From: Diploptera punctata
Lineage: Eukaryota > Arthropoda > Insecta > Blattodea > Blaberidae
Direction: 5' to 3'
DNA length: 64,000 nt
Assembly (NCBI GenBank): GCA_030220185.1
Contig: JASPKZ010009688.1
Coordinates: 1 to 64,000, forward strand
In this document: in pieces, positions 43,507 through 55,394 of the stretch
Position numbering within the stretch: the first letter of the stretch is position 1
Layout of the letters: each line of letters opens with the position of its first letter
Translations under genes and position numbers: made by a program
Notes under the pieces: generated by a model
What the model saw: the letters and a program-made list of their open reading frames with translations, nothing else
The model's database searches: none
What the model was told of the DNA's origin: nothing

Positions 43507-44068
43507 CAGTTAGAGGAAGCATTAAAATATATTTGGAAAAAGGTTGCAGTAAACGAAGCAGCCATACTTGTTGATTTCTCAGAAAATTATACCTACAAAG
43601 AACAAAATGAGATCCAGGCAGTTGATTCGAAGCATATCGCAATAATAACTGCTGTTGCCTAGTTCAGATGGAAGGTGACAGAGAAGTTCAGAAGAAATAC
43701 TTTGTTCTATTGTAAGGTTATGTGACACATAGCAAGTGGCTATAGATATTTCCGAGAGAAAAGTGATTTTTTTAACTATAGTGATTTGTTCCAAAACTTG
43801 AGGTGATAAACATTTTCAATTGGAGACGTAGGTAATAGAAATAGGACTATACATTTAGCAATGTGACACTGCTTATTTGCATATTTGGATTTTGACATAA
43901 AGTGGAATTTCTTTGAATCGTACCATGGAAAGTTGGCTATAGATGCGATTGTTAGCCAAGTAAAAAGGATGGCACGAATATATGAAAACTCAGGAATGAA
44001 GATACAAAATGGTGCAGAATTATGTAATGTGAACTGTAAAACCAACCAAATAACTGGAGACACAAAAT
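43507..44068 (+). pseudogene. Decayed transposase-like pseudogene (VDFSENYT / HGKG family)
   Basis: Frame 1 (43507-43662) reads 'KKVAVNEAAILVDFSENYTY' and 'KEQNEIQAVD..HIAIITAVA' to a stop. A middle part in other frames has 'FVLYCKV', then 'TFSIGDVGNRNRTIHLA', which corresponds to the 'FSDGA..QFKNRYxFS' block of the family, with the acidic residue changed. The last frame (43885-44068) reads 'LDFDIKWNFFESYHGKLAID', matching the conserved 'DxxWNFFxxxHGKGxxDGxGGxVKR' block, then 'VSQVKRMARIYENSG'. Such proteins are widespread in animal genomes and look like RNase-H-fold transposases. The assignment is from memory of the motif pattern and was not searched. At least two frameshifts and several stops make it dead. 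Confidence 0.65.
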
Positions 44069-44239
44069 GATATAGAAGAAGGAAATGGCCTACATTTTAG
44101 AAAAACAATTTGAATATCTTGCATCTATCGCAGACTCATTGCGTACACCGCGTGAAAGCGTTGGACTGTATGTTACAGAGTATGCAGCTGTCAAACAATC
44201 AGTGCAACAAATTCAGAAGTTCGTGTGTTAAAAAAACTG

Positions 44240-44553
44240 AATGGCGTGACAGGCCTAGAAAGCCCTTGGCTGCTAATCTCACATCCAAGTATATCAATCA
44301 CAGAGGTGGACAATCGTCTTACCAACATATAGGGTGACATGTGGTCAGCATGTCGGATACTCCAGCCGTTATGGCTGATTTTCTCGACCGCAAACGCTAA
44401 ATAATGTAGCTGCCCAAATTCTTCATGATTCTGAGCGGGCACCAATCCCATTGTGGCCGAAATTCCATGAGAACATTTATTCTCTCATGGGGCTCGAATC
44501 AGTGCTCTCTATTGAGACATCTTGATTGAAACCATTCAGTTACAGCGTGGGAC
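44240..44553 (-). mobile_element. SINE-2
   Basis: Near full length: 'gacaggcctagaaagccctt', 'gtgacatgtggtcagcatgt', 'tggccgaaattccatgagaa', and a decayed head 'aaccattcagttacagcgtg'. The two 75-86 codon frames over it are not genes. Confidence 0.8.
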
Positions 44554-44897
44554 TTCATGCGTGACTGGAAACATTATTTTTATTAATGGGTCAAGTCAAG
44601 TTAGCGGTGAAATGTTTATATAAGTGATCTGATACATCGATGTTATGATGTTAGTCATCAGAGTTATGTTTTTATGGTTGTTTAAAAGTAGAATTTCCTA
44701 CGTCAGCAATTGTTTACTAACTTCAGCTTACTAATGCGATTTACGATAATTTGTTTTGAAAGTACATGCACTCGGATAAATAACTAACTTATTAAGAATG
44801 TGTATACATTCTGGAAAGCTTAAACTTTTTATTTCAGTGGTTCAATCTAGAAATCAAAAATATTAAATCTTACATCAGATAAACTGTAATGAACTCC
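44554..44897. other. No feature recognised
   Basis: AT-rich spacer between two SINE-2 copies. Confidence 0.35.
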
Positions 44898-45211
44898 ACT
44901 CCAAGCGCGACAGGCCTAGAAAGCCCTTGGTCTACCAACCGACTGCTGGCCTCACGTCCACATGTGTTAATCACAGAGGTAGACGATCATAAGGCAGTGT
45001 AGGGGTAACATGTGGTCAGCATGTCGGGTCACCCAGCCGTTATAGTTGGTCTTAACCTGGAGTCGTTACATATTGTAGCTGGGTGGGCACCGGTCCCATA
45101 CTGGCCGAAATTCAATGAGAAAATGTCTTCCCCGATGGGGACTCGAACCAGCGCAAGTTCTATAGCATTGCGCCAAGGCTTCTTGCCTTAACCACTCGGC
45201 TATGGCGCCGA
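44898..45211 (-). mobile_element. SINE-2, second copy in close tandem
   Basis: Same orientation as the copy 350 bp to the left and better preserved. Head on the minus strand 'gccatagccgagtggttaag', B box 'ctggttcgagtccccatcgg'. This is the closest to a Leu/Ser tRNA in the window. Confidence 0.82.
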
Positions 45212-45544
45212 ACTAAATTGTAATCAGTTATTATACACACACATGCATACAATTTTAGTAGATATATTTAACAATAGGGAAGGCACTTTATTATTAAGTA
45301 TTTAATAGTTTCGTTATTTTATATAATTTAAAATGGCACATGGCAAGCGAATTAATTTAATTACATTATTGATTTAAATTAATATTTATTTTACAGCAAT
45401 ATTAAATTTAACAATTTTTGTAGAATTGATAAAGTATTTGCAGTTCTTTATTAATCTCTGTTACCGAAGCTGTTTATCTAGTTTCATAGTATTTTATTAC
45501 ATTTGTGTAATATTTGCATTTTGAAATTCTAAATAAAATTCAGA

Positions 45545-45943
45545 TCAGTCAGTCACAAAATAATGTCAGTCAGTCACACATCACATATAGGTCATAACTT
45601 CGGTATTAATTGTGATTTAGGTTTATTTTTTATTTAAAATGTAACTTGAAATGTGCCCTTCCAACGGTATTTTGGAAAACTGAATTAAGGATCACATTTC
45701 AGAGAATGATGTAGATGAACATGTTAAGCTGCATGATGAGTTGACATTTATGTCAGTCAGTCACACATACTTCGATAGATAATAAGTAACACTTTTTCTT
45801 CAGAAGTTGTATATTTATGTACAATCTTAATCAGACACTTTTCCTCTTTCATATCACGTATATAACACCTCTAATTTCAACCAATTGTAATATTTATGCA
45901 AGCATTTTGCAGCAAAAGTGTATTGTAAAGTCAGTCAGTCACA
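45545..45943 (+). repeat. Four 'gtcagtcagtcac' motifs, some spaced about 180 bp
   Basis: At 45545, 45565, 45752 and 45930, all on the plus strand. Three are followed by 'acat'. Spacings are 20, 187 and 178 bp, comparable with the 173-bp element at 41898-42070 that has the same motif at both ends. Confidence 0.6.
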
Positions 45944-46114
45944 TATGGAATTGCCCAAAATTAAGAATCTCAGTTGTGAAAACTTGCTTTCGTTTCAGAT
46001 GTGTCTCTGCTCGGCTGTCAATGGAAGGAGATGTCGATGAATAAACAAAAATTAAACTCGTCTATAAGGTTATAAATGCAAACAAAACACAACGAAACTG
46101 TCATTTATAGCAGG

Positions 46115-46950
46115 ATTTTAAAATCATAATAAATATGGAAGTTAAAGTTAATAATCTTATATTTTAAAATTAATTTAATATTTAAATATAGCTTAAATAA
46201 AGAAAAAAAATCTAAATAATTCACTGTGTTCATTGTTGAATAGAAGTGTCTCAGTAACAATTGAAGAAATTGTATTACATAACAACCTTTATAAATAATG
46301 CTTTTAAAATTGTTTTAAGTCATTGTTGTCAGAATTATATAGCTTCCTGTTATAACTGTAATAAAAACACCTGCTTAACTTAATATTTTTAAATAAAAGT
46401 ATACAAAGTTTTGATTGGATGTTAAAACAATTAACTTTTCGATTTAACAAATCAAATTTAAACACTATATTAACCAATAGAATTTAAATATAAAAACATG
46501 TGATGTAATAATGTTCTTTAAAATTATTAAAAGAATTACCTAGTCATTCTTCATATAACTTTCAACAAAGATAGAAGCAAGAAGAGTTCTCATGATAAAT
46601 TGTAATATTTAATACAACAGTAATTGACTTCAGACAAGAAAATAATTTATTTTAATTGACGATGAAGAATAATACCACCTATATTTACTTGATCTGCTGG
46701 GAAATTAAATAATAAATAAATTTGCAATTATTTCTACAAGAAACAGTTTTCAGTGATTTTAAATTTTTTCCTATTAAGTGTACCAACTTCCGACCTTGAG
46801 AAGAGATTTCCGCTCTACCGTAAATCAAACCCAACCTAAACCAGTAATTCTTTTTGGGACACCAATCCTTCAAGAATATTACTACAACATCGGGCATGAA
46901 GAGAGTTAGCTGCTTCAAAACATCGCCACAACTTGGGAAAAGAATTACTT
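46115..46950. other. AT-rich sequence private to duplication copy B
   Basis: Absent from the corresponding point in copy A (about 21455). No element ends, tRNA-like head or gene seen; a 77-codon minus frame at 46685-46918 is unassigned. Confidence 0.4.
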
Positions 46951-47329
46951 CTTCATATTTAGATTCATAGAGTTTATATTTTTGTTATCTGTAATCGACT
47001 CGCATTGCCTCTTGCCACGCGCTACGCATAGAGATACTGTTTAAAACGTAAGTTGTTTAAGGATGTCCAATGTTTTGTTTGAAACGTGAAATTGACAACA
47101 ACAACAGTAGGCTAACCAGGATGTTTAGGTCACTTTTCTTTCGTTTGTTTGAAATTATTTTCTATATTTGTACGTCTTTTGTCGTCATTTAGTGTTTTAA
47201 TGCACTTTATAGTGTACACGTTCCATAAATCTCATCTTGAAACTACAAACAAGTGTATATCGTTATCAATAAAAATATGAATAGAATTTTATATAATGTA
47301 AATGGACAGTTGATAACAAATGAGGAAAA

Positions 47330-48005
47330 TTTTGAATAAGTGTAATTACCAAAAACAATAATTACTAGAAGGTCCAACGCTGTGATCTCGGGGTAGCGTA
47401 CTGCCTTGTCACGCAGCGGGCCCGGGTTCGGTCCCAGGTCGGGATAGTTTTTCTGGGTGAGGTCTTTATCGGGGTTTTTCCTCACCTGTAAGACAAATGT
47501 CAGGAAAACGTTAGGGCCCAAACGGTCCCCGAAATCATATGGCCATCGCAATAATCATCATTCATCTTCATCTTAGGTTAAGCTTAGGATTAGGGACTCT
47601 CCTGGCGCACCATTATTATCACCATCACACATCATACCATCGGGGCAACCTAACCCCGCCTTCCAGGCGCCCCAACCTCAGAAGTGGGTTTCAAGTACGC
47701 CATGCCAGGAGAGAAATGTCGAAAGACCACCTGTGGCAATTGAAAACAAAATTATTAGAAGGAATAAACGGTAGGTGTACAAATAAATTGAACGTGCGCT
47801 CAATTCTGGAAATGCGTGCTGTTATGTATTACTTGAACTCTTGTCGTCGCAACTCTCTCTCGAAAAAAATTAAACTCAAAATATAATAAAACTGTTATTC
47901 TTCCAGTCATATTATAGGGATGCGAAACGTGGACTTTTACTTGAAGGAACGAGAAAAGATTACGAGTATTTGACATTAAACCTGTTAGGACAAAGAGAGG
48001 CGCCA
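47330..48005 (+). mobile_element. LINE-A fragment split by a composite SINE
   Basis: 47330-47360 and 47763-48005 together match 21810-22112. Readable blocks are 'LNVRSILEMRAVMYYLNSCR', 'KTVILPVIL*GCETWTFT' and 'KRLRVFDIK'. Confidence 0.7.
47361..47762 (+). mobile_element. Composite SINE-1 / SINE-7 with 12-bp target duplication
   Basis: 'attactagaagg' (47361-47372) and 'attattagaagg' (47751-47762) flank the insert. The first part (47373-47575) is a SINE-1 head and body; the second (47576-47747) is SINE-7 body, ending in an A-rich 'gaaaacaaa'. A 12-bp duplication plus A-rich end fits LINE-type target-primed insertion of one joined unit. The orthologous point in copy A (about 21860) is empty. 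Confidence 0.75.
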
Positions 48006-48228
48006 CGGTATTTATTGACCGCGTAGCTACTTTATAGACCTGACCTTTTATGTATTACTCTAATAAATAGACTGAAAACTGAAAATTCTAAATCCAATCT
48101 AACTTCTGAAACATCCAAAAAGAACAAATATAAAAAGTGTTTTAAAAATGTTTTATATAAATTAATAGATCTCAAGATTTCTTTCGAATGACCTCAAATC
48201 AATTAGAAATATGTTAAATAAACTCCAT

Positions 48229-48452
48229 GCGCAACAGGTCAAGAAGGCCTTTGCCCTTTCAGTCAGCTGCAGTTCTCACATCCAGATATATCAGTCCACA
48301 GATTGGACACACCTGCTCTAGGCAGTACAGTGTCGGGTCCCCCCCCCCCGGTGTTACAGCTGGAACCTCTCGGTGTTCAGTCCCACACTCCATGAGAGAA
48401 CTTTTTCTCCACTCAACACGAGGACAAACTCAGCTACAGTGCGGGACCATGA
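48229..48452 (-). mobile_element. SINE-2, degraded
   Basis: 'caacaggtcaagaaggcctt', 'cagtgtcgggtccccccccc', 'ccatgagagaactttttctc' and a head remnant 'cagctacagtgcggga'. Private to copy B. Confidence 0.65.
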
Positions 48453-48464
48453 ATAAGTAACTAA

Positions 48465-48800
48465 CTGATTGGGGTTATTGAACCCGTAGGTTTATGTCTG
48501 CGCGCACATAAGCTTTCCATACATCCCTATCTCGAGCTAATGTTTTTCAATCATCCCGTATATATTCTACTTCTCTCAAATAATAGTCAATATAATTCTC
48601 GCACCTCATTCTTGGCCATCCTACTGAACCGCTTCCCTCTGGTTTTCTTACAAGAAGTTTCCATGTCTATCTCCCATTCCCCATTCGTGCCACATGCCCT
48701 GCCCATCGTAGTGTACGAGATTTAACTCTTCTTCTTATTATATCTGGTTTCCTGTAAAGATCATGTAGCTCACTGTTATGCAGTCTTCTCCATTCGCCTG
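48465..48800 (-). mobile_element. LINE-A 3' end
   Basis: Minus-strand C-terminal blocks: 'CLYRKPDI', 'GHVARMGNGR', 'MDMETSCKKTRGKR' and 'MRCENYIDYYLREVEY'-like, in shifted frames, with family start 'aactaactgattggg' at the left. Private to copy B. Confidence 0.7.
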
Positions 48801-49315
48801 TGTTTTCATGTAAAATGCTCCAAAACTATGGGAATAATTAACAAAGTTACGACACTGTCCATTACTCGCTATCAACGTGTTTTGTATAATTACATAGTTT
48901 ACAAGGGTTTAATGACGTCAAAACTTATTTCACGTAAATAAAATCATCTCACAGCTAAATTTATAATCACTTTATTTTTTTAAATTTTCAATAAGTTCTT
49001 TCCTCCGCTTCATTTTGGACTCCCCTGAAGGGAATACATGCTCATTGTGTATTAACTCCAAATCTGTTAAATAAAATCTCCAATAGTTAATACTTGAAAA
49101 AGCTCAGTTGAGGTTATGTGATAAAATATCTGAAAGAAGATCGTTAATTGGAAAACTAATGGAAGAGGAGACCTACAGAACGTTGGATAGATGGAGTGAG
49201 GAGAAGTATGGAAGGTACAAATTTGAGGGAACAAGATGCTTTGGACAGGAACGTCTGGTGACAAATCACTTTGGGTTGAAGAAGAAACACTGTATTGTGG
49301 AATATTCCTAAAATC
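48801..49315. other. Unique sequence with a 67-codon frame
   Basis: The plus frame 49108-49311 is charged ('ISERRSLIGKLMEEETYR') but matches nothing I know and is absent from copy A. Confidence 0.25.
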
Positions 49316-49529
49316 AACTAAATTAAATTTCTGTTTGAAAAAAACTTGGTCAACAGAAATTTAATTTAGTTGAGGGAGTATGATGTATCAGGTACTTATT
49401 TTAATATTTTTGATGAAAATATCCGATGTATTTTTTTATATTATTTGGATGTTTTAACATCTATATGGTAACACATGGTCATTTATATTAAAATAGGCAC
49501 AACGGTATATTTATAATGAAAAATAGGTC

Positions 49530-49665
49530 CACCGGTGTGGTCTCAGGTAGTGTCGCAGCGGATCACGGTTCGATTCCAGGGTATATGCTTATTTTTCAGG
49601 GTTTTTCCTCAAATGCCACGAACGTTTAAGGTACAAACAGTTATTGAACATCATCATCATTATAA
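49530..49665 (+). mobile_element. SINE-1, truncated (partner of 22603)
   Basis: Head 'ggtgtggtctcaggtagtgt' and B-box remnant 'cacggttcgattccagg' with part of the T arm deleted, then the first body block. Confidence 0.65.
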
Positions 49666-50596
49666 TGAATGTGTGTGTTTCTCCATAACGTTGTGTTGTC
49701 TCGGAGGAGGTCCTGACATTACTTATTCAGAAAAACCCTCCACGGCCTTGTGTGATAAAACAATTATGTGTGATCCGTCTCCCGACAGATCGTGTGCCCT
49801 CAATAAAATGTAATAAAAATAATAATCTACCAAAGACAAAATTATAAAAACATTATAATAGGTTGAATTATTCTTATAATTAAGGTTTAAAAACTGAAAT
49901 GTACAGGTTACAGACCTTCATAAGTGAAGCATTCTGAAAATACATAACTGTAGACATAAAATAACATAGTTCACAAGAAGGTGAGAGTGGTTCCACTTAT
50001 TCTTCTAAGAACCTAAATACCAATACAAAATAAAACATCTATTATTTTCCCAATAGGCTGTAATTATCATTTTTATGTAGGCATATTTTTTTTCAACTTT
50101 TTAATTTCACAGACTCTAATTTACTGAGTACGTCTACAGGCTAATTATTTAATCCATTTCTGATGTTTTTTAACAATTTAGTAATGAACATAATTTGTGA
50201 ACAGTTGTACGTAAAAGAATATAAAAAAGTAGCAACTTAGGTCATATAAAAAATATGATATATAAATAATTTTGGAAGGTGGAATATGCTACATTAATGA
50301 AATAGAGAAGGAACGATATTTACAAATGTAATTATCGTTGGAAGTAAAGAAAAGCTTGGACGATATAAAATATTGTTACAATATCGTATCAACACACAAA
50401 AGTACTTATATCCAAGTACAAATAACACGTTATGCTACTCGCATCATGTTACTAGTTGTTGTGCTAGTTATACGAGTGAAGAAAAGTAATGCATCAATTT
50501 ATGTTACAACGAAGTATTACTATCCTCAATAGAAAACATAACCTTTCTTCTTGGAATTCATTATACGCATTCAGTACTTCTTTTCATCTTTCTCCA

Positions 50597-50884
50597 GTCG
50601 GCTGCTGGCCTCACATCCACATGTGTAAATCACAGAGGCAGGCGAACATCTAGCTAAAGTAGGGGTGACATGTGGTCAGCATATCCGATTCCCACACCCC
50701 CGCCGTCCATAACTGGTTTTCTCAACCTATAGCTGCAACTTAATGTAGCTGCCCAAATGCCTCACGATGCTGGATGTGCACCTGTTCCATACTGTGTGAT
50801 ATTCCATGAGAAAATATCTTACTCCATGGGGACTCAAACCAGCTGTTCGCCAAGGTGCCTTACCTTAAACCACTCGGCGGGACT
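50597..50884 (-). mobile_element. SINE-2 (partner of 23612)
   Basis: Same flanks as in copy A. Head 'aaccactcggcggg' on the plus strand; the B box region is shortened. Confidence 0.75.
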
Positions 50885-51259
50885 TGTGTTGAAGCATCTG
50901 ATGAAGGACACTAGTGGGGTCTATAAGGAGCGAGAGTCAAGAATATTCACGATAAAAATTCTAATAAAATATTTATCTACAATACATAACAAGTATGAAG
51001 CTAAAATAATTGCGCACAATGTGGGTCTATTTAAATACAAATATAAACTAAAGTAAACTAAATAAATGAAATTTCCAAGCGCAGTTGCTCCAAACATAAG
51101 GTAGTCATTATGCCAATTGATATGTTATGGGAACATTCAGACTGTAACCTACAATTCAAGTATCAAATCTAATTTAACAACTTGTCCTTTAAAATGAGAT
51201 TTATCGGATGTAAAGCTATAATCTACATATTCCTCATTATTTGCTTATCTGGTTGGAGT

Positions 51260-51960
51260 CCAGTGCCTGCTGTGCCTCTTCCAGTTGTAACGTAAACAAT
51301 CCAGATGTATGACTGAATTTCCATTCATCGAATAATGGTTTTAACTCTAAGCGCTCAAACACTACAAATATACATCCAGCACATGTCTATATAAGTTAAA
51401 TGGAGGAATCTTACATTTTAATAGATTAAATGAGCACTGTTATATCCTTACGCATGCGAAATGCAGAATACGTTCGGATTTCAGTTGTTTTAAATGACCC
51501 ATTTCAGTAGGATTTCTTAAAACATAGCAAAAGAAACATTATTTTCAATGCTGTCAAATACGTAGTTTAGTAAAAAATCCAATATTAACCATTGAGGATG
51601 CGGTGAAAATATCAGAATTTACAGGTGAGTTAGCATAGAGCATATATTATGCTCATAATGAAATTACAAATAAAAGATATCTATCGACATCATGGAAAAA
51701 AAAGTCTGATTATGTAGACATATATGTCATGTTTTTCATAAATAAATAGGAAATGAAAGTTCATAATTATTCGTACCATATTACTTATATTATTCAGTCT
51801 TCAAATACTAAGAACAATGTTTATATCGGTGACATTTTCTTACACGATTCAGTCATATGGCGGATAAAGAAGCACCACGTTTCCCCCAATAGACACAGCA
51901 ATACCTTATGGAAGTTTGTTTACAGTACATCTGGAACTTAGCTCGGATACAGTACAGCCT
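51260..51960 (+). mobile_element. T3 transposon, copy in duplication B
   Basis: The left end shares 'cttccagttgtaacgtaaac' with the T3 terminus; the right end 'tctggaacttagctcggata' is the inverted end. The first-exon remnant is at about 51530-51624, in two frames ('NIIFNAVKYVV', then 'IEDAVKISEFTG'), followed by 'acag|gtgagt' as in the 36.5-kb copy. About half the length of that copy. Confidence 0.65.
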
Positions 51961-52119
51961 AATGTTACATAATTCAGAATGCAAAAGTCCTATCACATTG
52001 CACGATGTATTTAATTAAATTAAGTTAATTTATTTAGTTTACCTGATGGAGTTAAGCCCGGGTTAAATTATACGTACAATACGAATTATGATTGATACGT
52101 TATATATATATGTTATAAT

Positions 52120-52325
52120 TAAATTTTTGACATTGAGCAATGCAAGCTTAAGTGAAGACCGAGTTCTCGCTACATCTTGTAATAATGGAGAACATATATA
52201 TATATATAAGAAAAATAAGTGTTTGTATTGGATTTGCCCCCGGGTGGTGTAATGAATAGCATACTCGAGTATAAATAGAGAGGTCAAGGTTCAAATCCCG
52301 TCCATGCCTTTATTTTTCTTATCAT
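52120..52325 (+). mobile_element. tRNA-like element, diverged copy
   Basis: 'gaagaccgagttctcgc', then 'aagaaaaataag' (52208-52219), a tRNA-like 72-mer (52237-52308, B box 'aaggttcaaatcccgtcc') and the inverted 'tttatttttctt' (52309-52320). The tRNA part has lost acceptor pairing. Confidence 0.65.
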
Positions 52326-53205
52326 GTTATGTACAATATAAAGTTGACAAGGGTAAGAAAGAAAATAGGCCATAATAATAGTAATAATAACAACAAACAT
52401 AATAAGCTGTCATTGGATTAAGTAAATGGCTTGGTAAATAAAGTTTTTAAAAATATAAAGGAATAATGAGAAAAGAGTAACATTAATGTTACACTACAGT
52501 TTAGCAGATAATCCTGGTGCCCCATAAGGATAAGATGGCGATTCTGTTTGACAAATGAGTAATGCAAGTTTCCAAGGTATATACAGAGATTTTTTAAATC
52601 AATTGAAATGGTTCCTTCAACTTAAGGGATTTATCACATTTTTTAAAAATAAACGCCGTGCATTTTCTTCAAGTAATCATTCACATGCTACAATATTAAA
52701 ATTGGCGGTTTCTTTTCTTTTTATTACGATTATTTCAATTCATGCAGTTTGGACTCCGGGCATAGAATCGCCTAATGATTCTCAAAAACAGGACCATTTT
52801 CATGAAGCTAACTAGAGGTGATCGTTGGTTTCATAATGATACTGGACATTAACAATAACGATACTTGCATTTTCCTAATTTACTTACTTTCACGTTAACT
52901 GATAAGAATGCACTCGACAAAAAGCCAGTCTGCATCCGACATTTTGGCAAGTTAAAAGTGACGAATAGCACGCAGAATATCCGGATGATGTCTACCGCAG
53001 TAGTAGAACGAATCGTTTGAGTGTTTTTAAAACCAGACCACGGCAATTTAGCCCGAAGAACATAAAATACATGAATCAAAATTACCTGCCGTGAAAGTCC
53101 TCAAATTTTACAAAAAGAATAAAATTGAGGTTATGGTGAGTTACTTGTTACAGAAAGACTCGGAAGTCACCAACAAACTGGGAAGTAATGTTAGTTAAGC
53201 AATTC

Positions 53206-54220
53206 TGGGAAAAAACTGCACTTAAACTAACGTGGAATATTGTCAAACTCCTAGATAACTACAGTGGGCATGCGCCAGATTTCAATAGAGGCAGTGATAA
53301 CCCAGCATCGAACCACATATCGATTATCATCCTCGATTATTAGTGATAAATTTATGCTAGGTGGCAAGCAGCTCGCTATGAAATTTATATCAACCAATCT
53401 TTTGCAATCAATCCCGAAATCTATGTTTAAAAAATTTATAATATTCATCATCATCATAAGTACATTCACGAATTTAGGCCATTTGTTGTACCTGTTTCAG
53501 TCGGGCCTCAAGAGAAACAACCATCCAAAAGTCTTTTTGAGTGGACGTCCTGGTCTTCTTCTTCCTGCAGGTTGATATCAATTCCTTCTTCTGGATTTTT
53601 TCGTGTTTGATACTTGAAAATCTTTTGAGTTTCCTTAGGACAGGTTACTGGCCCGACGCTAAGTAGTCCATTGGTAGGGCTGCTACCTTTTAGTCTCTGG
53701 ACAGATTATTAGGATACTGCATTTACTCAATACCCCGATGGAACGGTTTCTAATACCGCCTGTGACTCGGTCCTCAGAGCCTCGTTTGTGAAAACGGGTT
53801 GTACCCCCGAGAATGTGAGGATGAGAATTGGGTAGGAGAGGTTATACACACTTCCACTTACCCCTTAAAACCCATGTATAATCTTAAAATTATCAATGTT
53901 TATTAAAAATGGGTGTACACTTATCACTCCCTAACGCTGTTCCAACCAGCGATAACCATAACAATGCGATAGAAAAAATCATAGACTAAGTAATATACTC
54001 TGTGGAGAAAATAGCAGTTAGCCATCACAATATTGTCTAACAGTGTCATAGTATTGTGATTTCCGTATTTAAATAAATATTTGAAAATTGTTTAATAACG
54101 TTATAAAAATTGTTCGAAAAGTTTTAAAATATTTTAAAAGTGTTAGTATATACAGAAGAAGATCTATAGTTTACAACAATAAAGTGAAAATTCAAGCGTA
54201 AGTAGAAGTGCAGTTGAGCC
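53206..54220. mobile_element. MITE copy B, interrupted by LINE-B sequence
   Basis: Same ends as 25532-26076 ('aaaaactgcacttaaact'; right end 'agtagaagtgcagttgagcc'). The interior is broken at about 53440-53895 by unrelated sequence. Copy A has no MITE at this position (about 24945). Confidence 0.75.
53443..53580 (-). mobile_element. LINE-B 3' end fragment inside the MITE
   Basis: Near-identical to 40822-40950, covering the terminal 'GRRRPGRP...' region and the 3' untranslated 'catcatcatca' end; two small insertions disrupt the frame. Followed to 53895 by a GC-richer block of unknown origin ('cctcgtttgtgaaaacgggt'). Confidence 0.75.
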
Positions 54221-54260
54221 CAATAAAAATATTAAGTTAAAACTTTCAATCAGGATATAT

Positions 54261-54577
54261 TCCAGGGTAAGCCCCGCGCCGTTAAGGCACTATGCCTTGA
54301 TATAGAGTTACGGGGGCTATCGCGGTTTCGGTTCTCCATGCGAGGAGAAATTTTCTCATGAAATTTCCATCAGTATGGTACCGGTGACCACCCAGCATCG
54401 TGAGGAATTTGGATAGCTACAATAAGCAGCAACTCCGTGTTGAAAAATAAATAAATATAACGGCTGTGCGACCCTACATGCCGAGCACTTTTTACCTCTA
54501 CACAGGCTTGATTATTGTGATTAACACATGTTGATGTGAGGCCAGCAGCCGGCGGGTAGGCTAAGGGCCTGAATTGA
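54261..54577 (+). mobile_element. SINE-2 (partner of 25008)
   Basis: Head 'cgcgccgttaaggcactatg', body as in copy A and the same right flank 'gtaggctaagggcctgaat'. Confidence 0.75.
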
Positions 54578-54689
54578 AAGCCTACAGTAAAGAGGGCACA
54601 TAACTCAATAAGCTTTTAGTATATGTCGATCCTATAGGCGATAGCGAGGCACGTTGTACTGAGTAGCACCACACGTTAGGCCTATATAA

Positions 54690-55245
54690 TGCAAGTGGAC
54701 AATAATAACAAATTATGGAGATTCTGAAGAAGTGACTGAAATCAAGTTCCGGAACAATAATAATAATTACAAATACACAAATAACTACAAACAGGAATGA
54801 GATGCAGAAAAAAATTAAACATAAGCTCAATTCTGGGAAGGCGTGTTATTACGCATTGCAGGAACTCTTGTCATTCCATCTTATCTAAAAAAACATAAAA
54901 ATATAGAAAACGGTTATTCTTCCTGTTATATTATATGTATGCGGAGCCTGGATTGTCGCATTAAGGGAGAAAAATCATTACGAGTATGTGAAAAGAAAGT
55001 TCTTACGAAAAATTTTTCACCAAAGACAGATGAACAGGTGAATGGAGAAGACTGCATAAGCTACATGAAGTATACGAAAAATTAGATCTAATAATTACTC
55101 CTTGTGGAAAACAAGAGGGAAAGCGCCCAGTAGGTAGAAAACACAATATCATTGACAGAGGTAAATTATACAGGGGATGGTTGCAAAGCATTATCTGAGA
55201 AAACAAATGTATGTCCATGAAGCTTCGGGTTCAATAATGACACTG
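54690..55245 (+). mobile_element. LINE-A 3' portion, uninterrupted partner of 25430-26605
   Basis: Provides the empty site for the 25532-26076 MITE at 'acacaaataactacaaacag' (54774-54793). Readable blocks include 'ITNRNEMQKKIKHKLNSGKA' and 'PKTDEQVNGEDCISYMKYTK'. The 65-bp 'SRKHGQDMW' section present in copy A is deleted here. Confidence 0.75.
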
Positions 55246-55394
55246 TATTATCAGTTTAACAGTAAAAGATGATTGTGTGACAGGAATGTTCAGGTACTGT
55301 TATTGAGAATACAAACAGTAAATTCACTTACCTTCTCCATTCAGGCTCGAGTCTAAACATGTTCACATAAAAGCGGTATATTTGTTATGGATCG

